The translations under genes and the position numbers were made by a program. DNA of 58,790 bases from Sphingobacteriales bacterium 16-39-50 (GTDB lineage: Bacteria > Bacteroidota > Bacteroidia > Sphingobacteriales > Sphingobacteriaceae): assembly GCA_002257025.1 (NCBI GenBank), contig NCHA01000023.1, positions 1-58,790 on the forward strand, read 5' to 3'. Every line of letters begins with the position of its first letter. The first letter of the stretch is position 1. Positions 46,412 to 55,384 of this stretch are shown piece after piece. The notes under the pieces are model-generated. The model was not told the DNA's origin, did no database searches, and worked only from the letters and a program-made list of their open reading frames with translations.

Positions 46412-49135
46412 CTATCTAATCACTGTAACCCATCCTTTAAACACAGGTAATCCGATCTTAGGATCTATTACATAATAATAGGTCCCAACAGGGAGTAATT
46501 GTCCATTTAAATTACCATCCCAGGCCTTAAGGTATCCAATAGAACCAAACACTTTAATTCCAAAGCGATTATAAATATTTACGCTTACCCCCGGATAACT
46601 ATCCAGGTATTCAATCTTCCAAACCTCATTGATTCCATCTCCATTTGGTGTAAATGTATTTGGGATGATAGGCATTTCAAGCACTTTTACCAGAAGATCA
46701 TCCTGCAGAATACAACCTTCGTCGGAGCTTATGGTAACAGAATAGCGTGTATCACTTGTCGGTGATGCAACTGGATTTCTTACATCATCGCGATCGAGTC
46801 CGATGGAGGGAGTCCATTTATACCTTAAATTAGTACCTGTAGCCTGAATGTTGAATCGTACAGAGCCCCCGCGTAAAACGATTGTATCTTTTCCGGCTTC
46901 CAGAAATGGTGTGGTAATATTTAATTCACGGGTAAGTACATTTTCACATCCAAATTCATTAGTAACCTTCAGACTAACCATAAACTGTCCTCCTGAAGTG
47001 TACTGATGACTAATTGCTGCAGATGCTGGATTTTCTGCTTTTGTCCCATCTCCAAAATCCCACTCCCGTTTTACAATATTCCCCTGAACTGCCCTCGACA
47101 GGTCAGTAAATATAATTGCAGCATTTTCACAGCCGGGACTTGTATATGAAAAATCCGCTACCGGACTTGCCTGAATCAGTATATTCCGGGTATATTCCTT
47201 TGCATCACAACTTGTTGAATTCCTTACCTTCAAAACAACATTATATGAACCAGGATTCAAGAAAACATGCTTTGGGTTCTGGTCAATTGAAGTGTTGCCG
47301 TCTCCGAAATCCCATTCCCAGGAAGTTAAAGGATTGCCATTATCCTTACTCATATCTGTAAAGCTTATTTCACTGTTCGAACAGAAGTTGTTTGTGTTTG
47401 TAAACAATGCTTCAGGCGGATCAAATACATCGAACTGGTAGTCAATTTCCTGTTCATCAAGATTACATCCGGCAAGTGTTGCATATTTTGCTATGATCTT
47501 GATTGACTTCTGACCCGATTGACTATATCCAAGGTTTTTTGGAAATAAATACTCATAAAATGTAATACCATTCCGTACAACCTGTACTGCCTGCGGATTG
47601 GTTTGTGTAACGGGAGGATCATTCACATCAAGTTGCCAGGTTAAGCTTGAGGCAGGTGCTGTCAGGGTAAGCTTAAAGTCAAGATCCTGTCTGGTACAGG
47701 CATTGTTTATTTCCTCGAGTGTAATTTTGTTAATTGCCCTTACAAACTGACTGGATGCAAGGTTTGTACCGGCAGAATAAGCATATGACTCTACATCACC
47801 AAATCCGTAGGCAATCGCATTAAAACCATCGGAAGCTGATAAATTGAATATCTGTGTAGGATATTGATTCAGATTTAACTTCAGATAAGAGTATTCGGGA
47901 TTATTTGTCAATACAGCAAATGTGCCACCCGGTACTCGTCCATTGATCCTAAAAGAGGCTGCTGCAGAGGTTTTGATTAGGATATTCACATAATTCTCAC
48001 TGATGTTTTCTCTGTTCGAGGAATACACCGTAATGTTCTTGATATTGTATTCAATCGGATTCAGGATTACCATATCAGGATCACTAAATCCCCCACCTGC
48101 ACAAGCCTGAGTTAAAGAATACTGTGCAACCGCAATTGCATTATTAGCCGAAATATATGCCGGCTCATTGACAGGTGCTGGGGTTTGATAATATTGCCCG
48201 GCGTTTAGATTTGCAACCTGTACACCATTATATGTGACCTGTGTACCATTCTCTTTGGCAAGAATACGAACGTAATTACCCCTGCTTCTCACTGTGCTGC
48301 CTCTTGGACTTATTGAACTGAAGGGAATAAATCCATAGGTCTTACCCCAGCTATCCACGGGATAATTCTGCTGATACAAAGGATCCGATGAAATGTTACC
48401 AAAACATCCGGAAGGTGCAATAATTGCCGAATTTGTGGTACCTGAAAACATGGCAAACTGCTTACAGCCCGAAGTTTCGGGGTCGACAAACACATTTGCT
48501 CCGGTCAGATCGACATTTGAAAGGTATTCATACACATCTCCGGGATTTGCAAGGGTAACCCCTCCGGGAATAAGGTCGTTCCCGTTAAGTCTGATAAAGA
48601 TTTTTGTATTTGGCTCACTTGCAATCAGCACAATATGGTTTTTACCGGGATCAGGGGTGTTGCCACTTATATAATTCATGCTATAATACTGCTGACCCAA
48701 AGCCTCTTTGGGCAAAATAAGCGAAGCTGCAGAACGGGCACCGGCAAAAATATGCCCATAAACCACCACCTTAGGTTTTCCCGGATCCACCTGAACCCGT
48801 ATTGCCCTGTTTGTAAGCACACTTCCAGCCTCAAGTTCATCAATATAGGCATCCGCCCGATTTATTGGCACTTCTATAACTGTATTTCCAGCACTCAGGT
48901 CAAAACGCTGACTTGAACCACCTACAGTAACTGTTCCGGATGAAGCCTGCTTCCCTGTTATGAATATGGAATACCTTGCTAATGGCCTGAATCCATTAAG
49001 ATTAGCAGGAATATGGGTTGGAAAAACAGCCCAGAAATCAGTCCCTTCATTGGAAGTACTTTGGGCAATAGCTTTCGAACCGGAAAGCATCCAGAAAGTA
49101 AAAATTAAATATATTAAATATGACAGTCTGGACAT
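46412..49135 (-). CDS. Large secreted adhesin-like protein with PKD domains and type IX secretion C-terminal domain
   Basis: A 907-residue cell-surface protein: signal peptide (LIYLIFTFWMLSGSKAIAQ); an IgGFc-binding-like region (about 30-450, starting GTDFWAVFPTHIPAN); PKD-type repeats (about 580-745, with WDFGDGN and WDFGDGT); and a gliding-motility-associated C-terminal domain (about 820-907, TFTPNGDGINEVWKI to GWVTVIR), the type B sorting signal. It is thus a type-IX cargo, followed 190 bases later by its PorP/SprF partner. Function could be adhesion or gliding; no ligand can be named. Confidence 0.92.
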   Translation of the reverse strand: MSRLSYLIYLIFTFWMLSGSKAIAQSTSNEGTDFWAVFPTHIPANLNGFRPLARYSIFITGKQASSGTVTVGGSSQRFDLSAGNTVIEVPINRADAYIDELEAGSVLTNRAIRVQVDPGKPKVVVYGHIFAGARSAASLILPKEALGQQYYSMNYISGNTPDPGKNHIVLIASEPNTKIFIRLNGNDLIPGGVTLANPGDVYEYLSNVDLTGANVFVDPETSGCKQFAMFSGTTNSAIIAPSGCFGNISSDPLYQQNYPVDSWGKTYGFIPFSSISPRGSTVRSRGNYVRILAKENGTQVTYNGVQVANLNAGQYYQTPAPVNEPAYISANNAIAVAQYSLTQACAGGGFSDPDMVILNPIEYNIKNITVYSSNRENISENYVNILIKTSAAASFRINGRVPGGTFAVLTNNPEYSYLKLNLNQYPTQIFNLSASDGFNAIAYGFGDVESYAYSAGTNLASSQFVRAINKITLEEINNACTRQDLDFKLTLTAPASSLTWQLDVNDPPVTQTNPQAVQVVRNGITFYEYLFPKNLGYSQSGQKSIKIIAKYATLAGCNLDEQEIDYQFDVFDPPEALFTNTNNFCSNSEISFTDMSKDNGNPLTSWEWDFGDGNTSIDQNPKHVFLNPGSYNVVLKVRNSTSCDAKEYTRNILIQASPVADFSYTSPGCENAAIIFTDLSRAVQGNIVKREWDFGDGTKAENPASAAISHQYTSGGQFMVSLKVTNEFGCENVLTRELNITTPFLEAGKDTIVLRGGSVRFNIQATGTNLRYKWTPSIGLDRDDVRNPVASPTSDTRYSVTISSDEGCILQDDLLVKVLEMPIIPNTFTPNGDGINEVWKIEYLDSYPGVSVNIYNRFGIKVFGSIGYLKAWDGNLNGQLLPVGTYYYVIDPKIGLPVFKGWVTVIR

Positions 49136-49348
49136 TCCTCTTAGATCCTTATCTTTTTCACAAAGCAGCTGAACTATAAGGTAAGATACGTTCAGACTAG
49201 CTACAGGAGTTATAAAAATAGAAAATAACAGCCTTTCAAAACCCTGTGAAAGAAAAATGATACAATAGTGATAAACCTGAATAGCATATTACTGCTATAT
49301 AGTTTGAAAAATTTAAAATCCCGGCAAGCGGTATGAGTCGTATAATAT

Positions 49349-49378
49349 AAAAAAAGCCGGCAGAAGTACTCTGCCGGC
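49349..49378 (-). terminator. Intrinsic terminator of eda
   Basis: On the minus strand, a 9-bp stem from GCCGGCAGA (49356-49364) and TCTGCCGGC (49370-49378), 5-base loop, followed by a T7 tract. Confidence 0.93.
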
Positions 49379-49398
49379 CTTCAGTATCTATTAATAAA

Positions 49399-50061
49399 CT
49401 AAGCTCTTATCGATTTGATTATCTCCAAAACCGACTTAGTTGAGGCAATCAGCTCATCGTATTTTTTGTTTTCCATAACATCCTTACTCACCAGCTTACT
49501 ACCCATTCCAACCGCACATACCCCTGCCTTAAACCATCCTTCAATATTCGCCCGGTCAAGATCTACCCCACCTGTAGGCATAAACTTAAGATTAGGAAAC
49601 AATTCCTTTATTGCAGACATAAAGCCCGGCCCCAAAACATTTCCAGGGAAAAGCTTGATCATTTTAGCACCCAAAGTCTCAGCTCTGATTATTTCACTAG
49701 GAGTCATACAACCCGGTGCCCATAACATATCATGCTTATCGGCAACTTCTGCCACACTCTCAACCAGACCAGGACAGATGATATAATCTGCTCCAGCATC
49801 GATAAAAGTCTGAGCCATTGCTCCGTCCTTGATTGTTCCAATACCCAGATACATACCCTGAAGCTCAGAATCAACCACTTTTCTCATTTCTTTGAAGTTT
49901 TCCAGGGCTGCCTCTCCCCTGTTAGTATATTCTACTGCACGGATACCTGCACTATATAAGGCCTTCAAAAGTCCAATACTGGTCTCTTTATCTTTGTTGA
50001 AATATAAAGGTAATATACCCTGTTCAGGTATTAATTTCAAGAGTTCTGCTTTCTTGCTCAT
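49399..50061 (-). CDS. eda: 2-keto-3-deoxy-6-phosphogluconate aldolase
   Basis: A 220-residue class I aldolase cleaving KDPG to pyruvate and glyceraldehyde 3-phosphate. The Schiff-base lysine is Lys136 in GAKMIKLFPG and the general base is probably Glu44 in RAVEYTNRG; GTIKDG and MPTGGVDLD are also diagnostic. It is divergent from kdgK, which supplies its substrate, with a 224-base regulatory gap. Own terminator. Cytoplasmic. Confidence 0.95.
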   Translation of the reverse strand: MSKKAELLKLIPEQGILPLYFNKDKETSIGLLKALYSAGIRAVEYTNRGEAALENFKEMRKVVDSELQGMYLGIGTIKDGAMAQTFIDAGADYIICPGLVESVAEVADKHDMLWAPGCMTPSEIIRAETLGAKMIKLFPGNVLGPGFMSAIKELFPNLKFMPTGGVDLDRANIEGWFKAGVCAVGMGSKLVSKDVMENKKYDELIASTKSVLEIIKSIRA

Positions 50062-50096
50062 CTGTATTATAAATTAAGTAAAACTAAGGCCCTAAA

Positions 50097-50123
50097 TTAG
50101 CTAATTAATAAATAATTAGCTAA
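50097..50123. promoter_or_regulatory. Operator-like perfect inverted repeat between eda and kdgK
   Basis: TTAGCTAATTA (50097-50107) and its exact inverse TAATTAGCTAA (50113-50123), separated by ATAAA. It lies 36 bases upstream of the eda ATG. A second dyad, TTGTTT-N6-AAACAA, is at 50166-50183. Candidate sites for an unknown regulator of 2-keto-3-deoxygluconate use. Confidence 0.55.
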
Positions 50124-50222
50124 ACCGAAACGAAAATGGAGGTATTTATCTGGTTACGTAACATTTTGTTTGTTAATAAACAATTAAGCATGGATAAAAC
50201 TTTTAATTATCGACCATTAATG

Positions 50223-50230
50223 TATTTTTG
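50223..50230 (+). promoter_or_regulatory. Predicted -7 box of kdgK
   Basis: TATTTTTG, 55 bases upstream of the kdgK ATG, with TTTT about 18 bases further up as a weak -33. Confidence 0.5.
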
Positions 50231-50285
50231 CTTATCCTAAATTTGGATTTTAACAAGTTCTTTCAATTAAATACAGAATTAAGCC

Positions 50286-51311
50286 ATGGCTAAAAAAGTC
50301 GTAACACTTGGAGAGATAATGATGCGTCTATCGACTCCCGATTTCAAGAGATTTGTACAAAGTGATAGTTTTGATGTTACCTATGGTGGCGGAGAAGCAA
50401 ACGTAGCTGCTGCATTATGCAATTACGGATTAAACGGAACCTTTGTATCTAAAGTTCCCAACAACCCTTTAGGGCAGTCTGCAATCAACCATTTACGCCG
50501 CTATGGTGTTGATACTCAATTTGTTGCAAGAGGCGGAAAGCGTTTGGGAATCTATTTTCTTGAAACCGGAGCTTCTATGCGTGCTTCACAAGTAGTATAT
50601 GACCGTGCTGATGCATCAATTTCTGAAGTTGAAATATCTGAATTCGATTTTGACAAAATCTTTGAAGGTGCCGATTGGTTCCATACAACCGGTATTACCC
50701 CTGCTTTGAGTGATAAAGCTGCTGCTTTAACTGAAGCTGCTTTAAAAGCTGCAAAAGCAAGAGGTATCACTACCAGTATCGATTTGAACTATCGTAAAAA
50801 ATTGTGGTCTAAAGAAAAAGCAAGAGAGGTAATGACCAGACTTTGCCAGTATGTTGATGTTTGTATAGGTAATGAGGAAGATGCTGATACTACTCTTGGC
50901 TTTACAAGTAAGGGTACAGATGTTACAAAAGGCGAGCTTAATCTGGATGGTTACAAAGATGTATTCCAGCAAATGAAAGCCAAATTCGGCTTTAAATATA
51001 TTGCCTCAACTTTAAGAGAAAGCCATAGTGCTTCAGATAACGGATGGTCGGCACTGGTTTACGATGGCACTGAGTTTTACCATACCAAATCTTATGAAGT
51101 TCGTATTGTGGATCGTGTAGGTAGTGGCGACTCATTTGCCAGTGGATTTATTTACGGATTGGTTACAGACATGAAAATGAGCGATGCCGCTGAGTTTGGT
51201 GTTGCTGCTTCTGCAATTAAACATACCATTCCTGGCGATTTAAATCATGCAACTTTATCAGAAGTTAAAGATCTGGTAGGTGGTGATGGTTCAGGAAGGG
51301 TACAACGTTAA
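50286..51311 (+). CDS. kdgK: 2-keto-3-deoxygluconate kinase
   Basis: A 341-residue PfkB-family kinase that phosphorylates 2-keto-3-deoxygluconate to KDPG, the Eda substrate. It has the N-terminal TLGEIMMRLSTPDFKRF, the substrate motif YGGGEANVAAAL, and the ATP/anion-hole motif RVGSGDSFASGF with the catalytic Asp near residue 280. The KDG assignment rests on the divergent eda. Followed by a terminator, then yhcH. Cytoplasmic; likely serves uronate or pectin/alginate breakdown products. Confidence 0.92.
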   Translation: MAKKVVTLGEIMMRLSTPDFKRFVQSDSFDVTYGGGEANVAAALCNYGLNGTFVSKVPNNPLGQSAINHLRRYGVDTQFVARGGKRLGIYFLETGASMRASQVVYDRADASISEVEISEFDFDKIFEGADWFHTTGITPALSDKAAALTEAALKAAKARGITTSIDLNYRKKLWSKEKAREVMTRLCQYVDVCIGNEEDADTTLGFTSKGTDVTKGELNLDGYKDVFQQMKAKFGFKYIASTLRESHSASDNGWSALVYDGTEFYHTKSYEVRIVDRVGSGDSFASGFIYGLVTDMKMSDAAEFGVAASAIKHTIPGDLNHATLSEVKDLVGGDGSGRVQR

Positions 51312-51330
51312 TTATCAAATATAATTTAAG

Positions 51331-51360
51331 AAATCCGCCCGCATTCCGGGCGGATTTTTA
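51331..51360 (+). terminator. Intrinsic terminator of kdgK
   Basis: A perfect 11-bp stem AAATCCGCCCG (51331-51341) / CGGGCGGATTT (51347-51357) with a 5-base loop, then T residues. Confidence 0.93.
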
Positions 51361-51389
51361 ATATACAGAAATCATTTAATAGAAAGACC

Positions 51390-51839
51390 ATGATCATAGA
51401 CACTCTGGAAAACGCAGGAAAATACACTTCCGTTCATCCACTTTTTGCAAAAGCATTTGAATTTTTAAATTCTATTGACCTGAAAAATGTCGAAGCTGGA
51501 AAATACGAGATCAGCGATGGCTTAAATTATGCAGTAGTTGAAAAAGAGGGAATGACGGCAGAAGAGTCTATCGCTAAATTTGAATGCCATAATAAGAACA
51601 TCGACATTCAGCTTTGCATCAGCGGTAAGGAAAAACTGGGATGGAAGCCAAGAAATACCTGCAAATCGATGAAAGGTGAATACAATGCTGAGAAAGATGT
51701 TGCCTTTTATAATGATGCTCCTGACATGTATTTTGAATTGACTGACGGTCAATTTGCGATCTTCTTTCCCGAAGATGTACATGCACCAATGATTGCTGAT
51801 TGTGTAATCAAGAAGCTGATTGTAAAAGTCAGATTGTAA
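51390..51839 (+). CDS. YhcH/YjgK/YiaL family protein
   Basis: A 149-residue cupin-like DUF386 protein. Recognisable are GLNYAVVEKEG, ECHNKNIDIQLCISGKE with metal-binding-type residues, and FAIFFPEDVHAPMI with the conserved Pro-x-Asp-x-His. Relatives act in sialic-acid and other sugar pathways, in some cases as anomerases. Next to kdgK/eda a role in sugar-acid catabolism is likely, but the substrate is unknown. Confidence 0.9.
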   Translation: MIIDTLENAGKYTSVHPLFAKAFEFLNSIDLKNVEAGKYEISDGLNYAVVEKEGMTAEESIAKFECHNKNIDIQLCISGKEKLGWKPRNTCKSMKGEYNAEKDVAFYNDAPDMYFELTDGQFAIFFPEDVHAPMIADCVIKKLIVKVRL

Positions 51840-51842
51840 TAT

Positions 51843-51870
51843 TCAGGAAAGGGATAAATCCCTTTCCTGA
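51843..51870. terminator. Hairpin between convergent yhcH and aminotransferase genes
   Basis: A perfect 12-bp stem TCAGGAAAGGGA (51843-51854) / TCCCTTTCCTGA (51859-51870), loop TAAA. No long T-tract on either side, but it is well placed to serve both convergent genes. Confidence 0.7.
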
Positions 51871-51881
51871 TAAATTCTATC

Positions 51882-52709
51882 TCAAGTTCCGTAAATGATT
51901 CTGTTGTACTCCTTCGCCAAAGTCCTGCTTACTTCTCCAGGATTTCCATCACCTATAACATATCCATCTACCTGAACCACCGGCAGAATATTTTTAGTTG
52001 TACTGGTAATAAAAACCTCACCCGCATTTCTAAGCTCTTCCAGACTAACATCCCGGGCTTCTGTTACATACCTTGCTCCTGATATTTCCAGTACATGTTT
52101 TCTGGTTACTCCTTTCAGCATACCTGATTCTGGAGTAAGTACCTTATGATCTTTTGTAACGATAAAAATATTTGCCCTGGGGCACTCACGAATCAGTCCG
52201 TTTGAATAATACAACACATCATCTGCCTTTTTCTCTTTCAGTATCGGCTGTAGCCAGATAGCCTGAAGATAATCCAGTGTTTTCGCATTAGAAAACTGAC
52301 GCTGGTATTCATGTATCAGAATACTAATGCCCTTCTCTGACATCGTTCTGGGAATTTGAAAAGCCTGTTGGCTAATAATCAGATTTGGCTCTGCAATATT
52401 GAATCCATCAGAAGAAAAACCACCGGTAAGAATAACCTTTATACCCGAATCTTTCAGATTATTACTTTCAATGAGCCTTATGATCCTGTCTCTTATTTGA
52501 TCCCGGCTTTGCTTAAGTTCAAGTCGCATCAGAACAGCTGATCTGAATAAACGATCCAGATGGTCTTCAAGAAATACAGATTTACCATCTATAGTTTTAA
52601 AAAAATCAAAAATTCCATAGCCTCTCTGTACGGCAAGGTCGGCAATGTTTAACTTCGCCTCATCAGAAGGAATCAAAGTATCATTTACCCAAACGAATAA
52701 TTTACTCAT
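51882..52709 (-). CDS. Class IV PLP-dependent aminotransferase
   Basis: A 275-residue fold-type IV aminotransferase (branched-chain, D-amino-acid or aminodeoxychorismate-lyase type). Signatures are QRGYGIFDFFKTIDG, the PLP lysine in SNAKTLDYLQ, GLIRECPRANIFIV and LKGVTRKHVLEI. Sequence alone does not separate IlvE-, Dat- and PabC-like activities; the short length and EFFRT-less opening argue against classical IlvE. It starts one base after the P1-peptidase stop (52711), so they form an operon, perhaps peptide/D-amino-acid turnover. Confidence 0.88.
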   Translation of the reverse strand: MSKLFVWVNDTLIPSDEAKLNIADLAVQRGYGIFDFFKTIDGKSVFLEDHLDRLFRSAVLMRLELKQSRDQIRDRIIRLIESNNLKDSGIKVILTGGFSSDGFNIAEPNLIISQQAFQIPRTMSEKGISILIHEYQRQFSNAKTLDYLQAIWLQPILKEKKADDVLYYSNGLIRECPRANIFIVTKDHKVLTPESGMLKGVTRKHVLEISGARYVTEARDVSLEELRNAGEVFITSTTKNILPVVQVDGYVIGDGNPGEVSRTLAKEYNRIIYGT

Positions 52710-52710
52710 T

Positions 52711-53841
52711 TTATAGTCTGTTGTATTTTTTAAGTATCGGGATTACTTTATCCAGAGGTAGAGCTTCGATCTTTCTCTCATTATTTCCTGTTATAGTTTT
52801 TGCCGCAAAAAGGGAATTTATTACCGCTTCTTCAGTGGCTTCAATTGCTGCCATAAATAGCTGTGAGGTGAAATCATTATGCAGATAACCGGCCTGAATA
52901 ACAGGCTGAGCAGGCTGATGAGAAACACGCAGAGCTTCAGCAGTAGAAAAAGCGATCACATAATCGCCACTTCCGTTAGATGCAATCCCACCTGTCTTTG
53001 CCATTCCCATGAAAGCACGTTTAGCTAAACGTTCCAGATTTCTTGCATCCAGTGGTGCATCGGTTGCTACAACAATCATGCAGGAACCATCCACATTATT
53101 CAGCAATTTATCACTGAATGAGAACTTGCCCAATTCCTCACCCACTGGAACTCCGTCAATCTGCAAAACTCCACCGAAATTAGTCTGCACAAGTACACCT
53201 ATCGTATATCCTCCAAGACTCTGGGGTAATTTTCTTGAAGATGTGCCTATTCCACCTTTATATCCGAAACAAACCGTGCCTGTTCCTGCGCCAACATTCC
53301 CCTCAGTAACAGGGCCGCCTTTAGCCGATTGAATGGTGTAGAGAATATCTTCCTTTTTTACATAACGGCTACGTATATCATTTAAATTACCGTCGTTGGT
53401 TTCTCCAACCACGGCATTTACTGATTGTACCATTTCATTACCCTTCTGTGCAAGCGTATGCTCAATTACAGCCTGAATACCTTCGGCTACATTAAGGGTA
53501 TTGGTCAGGATAACCGGACTCTCCAATGTACCGAGTTCATCGATCTGGGTAGTCCCGCTCAGTTTCCCAAAACCATTTCCTGCAAAAACAGCAGCAGGGA
53601 CTTTGGACTGAAACAAATTGCCATCATGTGGAAGAATGGCCGTTACCCCTGTACGAACTGACTCTCCAACAATCAAGGTTTTATGTCCTACTTTAACTCC
53701 GGGAACATCTGTGATTGCATTCAAAGTACCTGCTGGCATAACTCCAATCTTCAAGCCCATTTCTCTGGGGCGCGAGGGAGTCTGAGCCAACAAAAGAACC
53801 GGAAAAATGCTAAAAAGCACAATACTGAAGATTTTTTGCAT
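52711..53841 (-). CDS. P1 family peptidase (DmpA/BapA-like), exported
   Basis: A 376-residue N-terminal-nucleophile aminopeptidase of family P1. Signal peptide KIFSIVLFSIFPVLLLAQ, then TDVPGVKVGHKTL, GNVGAGTGTVCFGYKGGIGTSS, and the self-processing site Gly252-Ser253 in DGSCMIVVATDAPL. DmpA-type enzymes cleave themselves before this serine and remove N-terminal D- or L-residues or beta-amino acids. First gene of an operon with the aminotransferase. The ATG at 53841 is preferred to one six codons upstream because it starts the signal peptide. Confidence 0.93.
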   Translation of the reverse strand: MQKIFSIVLFSIFPVLLLAQTPSRPREMGLKIGVMPAGTLNAITDVPGVKVGHKTLIVGESVRTGVTAILPHDGNLFQSKVPAAVFAGNGFGKLSGTTQIDELGTLESPVILTNTLNVAEGIQAVIEHTLAQKGNEMVQSVNAVVGETNDGNLNDIRSRYVKKEDILYTIQSAKGGPVTEGNVGAGTGTVCFGYKGGIGTSSRKLPQSLGGYTIGVLVQTNFGGVLQIDGVPVGEELGKFSFSDKLLNNVDGSCMIVVATDAPLDARNLERLAKRAFMGMAKTGGIASNGSGDYVIAFSTAEALRVSHQPAQPVIQAGYLHNDFTSQLFMAAIEATEEAVINSLFAAKTITGNNERKIEALPLDKVIPILKKYNRL

Positions 53842-53880
53842 AGACACAATATTAAACAATAATCTTAATTAAAAAGGATT

Positions 53881-53917
53881 AAGGCTGACATGGTTTTGAA
53901 CCCTGTCAGCCTTTTAT
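53881..53917 (+). terminator. Terminator-like hairpin between divergent genes
   Basis: A perfect 10-bp stem AAGGCTGACA (53881-53890) / TGTCAGCCTT (53904-53913) followed by TTTATTTG. Oriented to stop plus-strand transcription, yet no plus-strand gene ends upstream; it lies in the divergent P1-peptidase/PBP4 gap. Confidence 0.7.
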
Positions 53918-54031
53918 TTGTTCTTTCATCTTTCATAGGGGAAACTTATCTTGCATAAAATTACTCCTGCTCTTAAGCGATCAGAACGGCCAATTATAGC
54001 GATAAGAATTTAACAGAAAAACCTGATAAAA

Positions 54032-55354
54032 ATGATCCCTGAAAAGTTAAACTTAAATAAAAACCTGATGAACGGTTTATTGTGTTTGTTCATTTTGCTT
54101 TTATTCAGCACAAACACTGAAGCACAAAAATTAAATAAACGTAAGGTAGCGAAAGTCTTTGCGGGGTCTGAGATTCTTAAAAACCATTATACCGGATTTT
54201 CGCTTTATGATCTAAAAACCATGAAGCCAGTGTTTGAACTGGATGCAAACAAACCTGCAATCCCGGCATCAAATACCAAGCTTTTTACTTTATATACCGC
54301 ACTCCGTATGTTGGGCGATTCTATCCCAGGACTTCGTTATGTAAATAAAGGAGATTCCCTGATCTTCTGGGGGACAGGTGATCCTTCATTTCTGCATCCT
54401 GATCTGAAATCTAGCCGGGTATATGACTTCCTTAAAAATTCGGGTAAAAAGCTGTTTTATTCTCATAATAACTCAGGTACTGAATTCAATGGTTCATCCA
54501 TTTACCAGATCGCAATGGTTTCATTACCTATAGGCGAGAACAGGGCTATGGCCTATGCAAATAAGAACGGAAATTTAGAGATCAAACCTGCCTTTCTAAA
54601 GCAATATTTAAAGCAGGATACTTCATACCATCCCAGAACATTCAGTGTTCGAAGAGATGATAAGACTAATAACTTCATTTATCCACAGATGAGTATGCCT
54701 GCAAATTACAGGCAAACACTTTACCTCGTACCGGGAGCAGAACTTACCGCAGCAACACTTAGTGATACACTCAAACTACCTGTCAGCATCATCCGTATGA
54801 ATTTGCCTCAAAATGCTAAGACCATTTACAGCATACCATCAGATAGCTTATATAGAAGAATGATGCTTCCGAGTGATAATTACCTTGCGGAGCAGATTCT
54901 GTATCTATGCTCTTCCCTCCTTCCCGGAAAACTCAGTGTTGATTCGGCAATCTCCTACAGCTCAAAAAACTTTCTGAATGACCTGCCTGATAAATTCCAG
55001 TGGAGGGATGGTTCAGGATTATCGAGATATAATTTGTTCAGTCCGCGTTCGATAATAAAGATTCTTACTAAAATTAGAGAGAATTTAGGTACTGAAGAAA
55101 GGCTTCACAATTTACTGCCTGCAGGCGGAGTAAGTGGTACACTGCGAAATGCTTATAAAACCGATAATGGTCAACCGTTTGTGTGGGCAAAAACAGGTAC
55201 ACTTCAAAATGTGCATCTGCAGGGAGGATTTTTCAATACCAGAAAAGGCAAAAAATACATGTATTCATTCATGAATAACAACTTTATGATCCCAACAGCA
55301 GATATTCGTAATGAAATGGGCCGAATAATCACCCATTTTCATGAAAACTATTAA
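54032..55354 (+). CDS. dacB: D-alanyl-D-alanine carboxypeptidase/endopeptidase (PBP4 type)
   Basis: A 440-residue class C low-molecular-weight penicillin-binding protein. Signal peptide about 12-31 (GLLCLFILLLFSTNTEAQ); catalytic motifs Ser80-Asn-Thr-Lys83, Ser281-Asp-Asn283 and Lys387-Thr-Gly. PBP4 enzymes trim D-Ala and cut peptidoglycan cross-links in the periplasm. First of three co-directional envelope genes with 20-30 base gaps (dacB, amidase, GH18). A start at the second Met (54068) would give a shorter signal. Confidence 0.92.
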   Translation: MIPEKLNLNKNLMNGLLCLFILLLFSTNTEAQKLNKRKVAKVFAGSEILKNHYTGFSLYDLKTMKPVFELDANKPAIPASNTKLFTLYTALRMLGDSIPGLRYVNKGDSLIFWGTGDPSFLHPDLKSSRVYDFLKNSGKKLFYSHNNSGTEFNGSSIYQIAMVSLPIGENRAMAYANKNGNLEIKPAFLKQYLKQDTSYHPRTFSVRRDDKTNNFIYPQMSMPANYRQTLYLVPGAELTAATLSDTLKLPVSIIRMNLPQNAKTIYSIPSDSLYRRMMLPSDNYLAEQILYLCSSLLPGKLSVDSAISYSSKNFLNDLPDKFQWRDGSGLSRYNLFSPRSIIKILTKIRENLGTEERLHNLLPAGGVSGTLRNAYKTDNGQPFVWAKTGTLQNVHLQGGFFNTRKGKKYMYSFMNNNFMIPTADIRNEMGRIITHFHENY

Positions 55355-55384
55355 TTCTGTACTGTTATTTAATGTTAAATTCTC

